Source of the DNA: Nymphaea colorata
Taxonomy: Eukaryota > Streptophyta > Magnoliopsida > Nymphaeales > Nymphaeaceae
Direction: 5' to 3'
Assembly (NCBI RefSeq): GCF_008831285.2
Contig: NC_045139.1
Span: forward strand, 33,701,706-33,765,705
Length of the DNA: 64,000 bases
Below are positions 61,707 through 64,000 of this stretch, piece after piece; position 1 is the stretch's first letter; every line of letters starts with the position of its first letter. The notes under the pieces are model-generated. The model did no database searches. It was not told the origin of the DNA and saw only the letters and a program-made list of their open reading frames with translations. Both the position numbers and the translations under genes were made by a program.

Positions 61707-62870
61707 CTCTGCTCCTCCTCCTCCTCCTCAGCCGCCGATTCAACACAGACGAACCAAAGGCCCACAAATGGAAAAGACTACACTCCTCTCTTCCGTGCAG
61801 ATGCAGCGACCCACAGTAAGAGCGAGGGAAAAGAGGGACCCTGTGTCAGCAGGTGGAAGGAAGAAGTAGGGGGAGGAGCAGTTCGTATTTCGTAACCCTA
61901 GTTTCGGCACTGCACTAGAAACTGAGAGGAATCGAAGACGAAATGGATCGGATGTCCATTACAGACCCGAATCATGCGAACGGGTTACAACTTTATTTCA
62001 AAATAGTGTTTCTCTTTTTTAAAAAAATAATTTAAAATTTATAAAAGTTCCAGTAGTAAGCCGGTGTACACGATTTACTTGTGCCGGTAAAAAAATAATA
62101 ATAATAAAAACAATAAACCAGGTGCCTTTGTAAGGGGTTGGATCGGGTAGGCAAATCGGGTCGGACGGTTTTTAACGGCAAACTATAAATTAGAGAGAAA
62201 ACATTAGGTGCGATTTAAATAGTTGAGCGGCGGTCATATGAGTAACGTGGCTCCAGCTTTAATTTGGCTGATTTGTTAAAGGACTTAAGTTCGAGTTAAT
62301 AAGAACTGGATTAGAATTTTGAGTAACCCAAAAAAATCTTGGCTCCATCGCTGTGACCAGTCTTAAGTTTAATCGACTGTTGTTGAGTTTGCTTGTAGTC
62401 GTAAGGTAGCTCAAGCTTGACTCGTATAAGTCAGCTTAAGCTTAAGTTATTTATTTAACAAATCAAATTCAAGCTAATAATAGCTCAACTCGAAAAAACT
62501 CGAGCTTAGCCGAAATGCTGTTGAGTAGGTCCCGACCCATTTGGTTGCTCGTGCTGGGGCCCCAACAACATACGACCTCGAATCTGAGTACAAGACTCGG
62601 ATCTGAATTTAAAGTTGGACCCGAATAGGCTCCAACCCATTTGGCAGCTGCTGAGCTGGAGATTTATAACGGATCGGGTATGGATCAGGCTCAAGTTTTC
62701 TAATCCTATTTTCTTCCTCGACGATCCATCATCCAGGCTCGGGTGAACGGATCCAGAATCCGGTCGGGTTTCGGGTGAGCCCGACCCGTGGACATCCCTA
62801 GCCCCATCCTTTCTCCTTCCGAGGAAGTCCATCCGGGTTCCAGTTCAGCGAAAGAAGACCAAGGGGAAAG
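61707..62870. promoter_or_regulatory. Divergent intergenic region between CCT5 and TIC20-II
   Basis: The two start codons are 1.16 kb apart and point away from each other, so both promoters lie here. The CCT5 side has a GAG-rich leader and GC-rich sequence to about 61930. The middle is AT-rich (61980-62120), followed by CTCGAG-family fragments (about 62390-62515) and a GGGTC-rich element end. No clear TATA box was found for either gene. Confidence 0.6.
62520..62800. mobile_element. Truncated hAT-like element ending 70 bp upstream of the TIC20-II start
   Basis: The right end GTGGACATCCCTA is the inverse of TAGGGATGTCCAC, matching the TAGGG end style of the other hAT-like elements here. The interior has GGGTCGGG, CCCGACCC and GGATC(C/T) repeats like those at 33.8 and 34.7 kb. 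The next 8 bases are GCCCCATC, but no matching left end was found. Confidence 0.5.
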
Positions 62871-63494
62871 ATGGCCTCTGTTCCTCTTCTCAGGCTTTCC
62901 GTCGTCCCTCGCTCTCCCAAAAACCTCACAGCGAAACCCTTCTTCCTCAGGCGCCCGCCATTCAGTCTGCAATCGCTTCCTCGGCTCACCCCCAGAACCA
63001 AGCCTACCGTTGTCACCTCGGCGTCCTATAGCCCGACGCCGGCGACGGACCGGCTGATCGCGGCGGCGGCCTATTGCCTCCCTTTCTTCAACGGCCTGCA
63101 GTACGGGCGCTACGCCTTCGTCCAGTACCCGGTACTGGAACGCGTCTTCGAGCCCCTGCTCCCCGTCGTCTCCGCTTACCGCTCCGTCCCCTTCGCGAGC
63201 TTCGTCGCCTTCTTCGCCCTCTACCTCCTCGTCGTCCGCAACCCCAACTTCAGCCGCTTCATCCGTTTCAACGCGATGCAGGCCGTCGTCATGGACGTCC
63301 TCCTCGTCCTGCCGCTGCTCGTCCAGCGCGTCTTCACGCCCGGCAGGGGCATCGGGTTCAAGATCTTGATTGTCGGCTACAACTGCATGTTCGCGCTCCT
63401 CGTCGGCTGCTTCCTCTACTGCCTGGCGTCCTGCGTTGTCGGCCGGACGCCTTACCTGCCGTTCGTTGCGGAGGCCGCCGACCGGCAGCTGTGA
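62871..63494 (+). CDS. TIC20-II: TIC20-II-like chloroplast inner-envelope import protein
   Basis: A single exon of 207 aa. TIC20 proteins are four-helix proteins of the chloroplast inner envelope linked to preprotein import; the precise role of the TIC20-II/V branch is less settled than that of TIC20-I. Residues 1 to about 50 are rich in S, R, P and T with almost no acidic residues, a chloroplast transit peptide. The mature part begins near TDRLIAAAAYCLPFFNGLQY (59-78), the family signature. Hydrophobic segments follow at about 106-122, 135-153 and 165-190. RNPNFSRFIRFNAMQA (123-138) is also characteristic. Codon third positions are strongly G/C, unlike the exons of LUC7. The ATG at 62871 has a strong context (A at -3, G at +4) and a purine-rich lead-in. 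Antisense and shifted long ORFs here are shadows of the high GC content. Confidence 0.92.
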   Translation: MASVPLLRLSVVPRSPKNLTAKPFFLRRPPFSLQSLPRLTPRTKPTVVTSASYSPTPATDRLIAAAAYCLPFFNGLQYGRYAFVQYPVLERVFEPLLPVVSAYRSVPFASFVAFFALYLLVVRNPNFSRFIRFNAMQAVVMDVLLVLPLLVQRVFTPGRGIGFKILIVGYNCMFALLVGCFLYCLASCVVGRTPYLPFVAEAADRQL

Positions 63495-64000
63495 CTGCGG
63501 CAGATCGGAAAGGCTCGTGGCCTTCAAACCTAGGTTTCTGTTTTCGATCGGGTTCTTTGGAGGTCGGCGTTTGGTTAGCGAGAAGTCGTGAAATTTGAGC
63601 GTTTTGTTTGTTGCTTGTGACTTTTATTTTGAGATCTCGGACTCGGTTGGTGCATAGTGGGTTTTGGACCTTTGGCAGGGTCCTCCTGAACGGAAATGGG
63701 CGGAGTCAATACTGTAAAAGAAACTTGTATGCTCAATTAAAACGAATTTACGAGTGCTGTCCGGTTCGGGCTAGATCTGAATTAGATCCCATTTGATAAA
63801 GAGGCCCATTGTGGTCCTTAAGAAATGGGCCGATTTTCTGTTGTATCGCATGAATAAGCCATGAATTGGGTGCCAACATAATGTTTATAACTTTAGATTG
63901 TCAGATCAATAGTTAAAAACTATCACTAATAGTAGTATCATACCAATAATTATTTAATAAAAATACATACAAATATTATGAATATTGCATTTTTACTTTA
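63495..64000. other. 3' UTR and flank of TIC20-II
   Basis: GT-rich then AT-rich sequence follows the stop. AAAATAAA-like and AATTAAA-like motifs are present near 63737 and later, but no single polyadenylation site can be fixed. The last 150 bases are AT-rich with no recognised feature. Confidence 0.5.

Noticed and set aside
62706-63527. 273-residue minus-strand ORF and two other long ORFs over TIC20-II
   Set aside because: They are frame shadows of the GC-rich TIC20-II coding region; their composition is R/E/G/D-rich and matches no family I know.

Overview
This is nuclear DNA from a flowering plant. The evidence is plant-specific gene types (DOMON plus cytochrome b561, TIC20-II, plant complex I PDSW subunit), short exons separated by long AT-rich GT-AG introns, many microsatellites, and non-autonomous DNA transposons with clear target-site duplications. 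The GC-rich intronless TIC20-II coding region beside AT-rich introns would fit a monocot, magnoliid or early-diverging angiosperm, but I cannot name the species.

Six protein-coding genes could be reconstructed exon by exon, all with coherent phase and GT-AG junctions. (1) + strand 92-18925: LUC7-like U1 snRNP splicing factor, 13 coding exons, 427 aa. (2) - strand 28290-24073: DOMON/cytochrome b561 protein, 4 exons, 355 aa. (3) + strand 43502-46754: a paralogue of gene 2 with the same exon structure, 383 aa. (4) - strand 54127-53681: complex I subunit NDUFB10/PDSW, 2 exons, 104 aa. (5) - strand 61706-55784: chaperonin CCT epsilon (CCT5), 9 exons, 535 aa. (6) + strand 62871-63494: TIC20-II-like chloroplast import protein, one exon, 207 aa. 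The six serve separate housekeeping roles (splicing, membrane redox, respiration, protein folding, plastid import). The only functional relation visible is the head-to-head CYB561/DOMON pair.

The rest is introns and transposon-rich spacer. LUC7 introns carry two hAT-like elements, a Tourist-like MITE and several tandem duplications. The 15 kb between the divergent paralogues (28.3-43.5 kb) is a nest of hAT-like elements, tRNA-like relics and long AT/CT microsatellites, and I see no gene in it. The 47-53.6 kb spacer also has no recognisable gene. No autonomous transposase, reverse transcriptase, rRNA or CRISPR array was recognised.

The most interesting points are: the inverted-duplicate DOMON/b561 pair; an inverted repeat pair bracketing exon 2 of one copy; retained-intron isoforms encoded in frame in NDUFB10 and nearly neutral in LUC7; purine-rich leaders abutting the ATG of all six genes; and several element families whose ends can be set by 8-9 bp target duplications.
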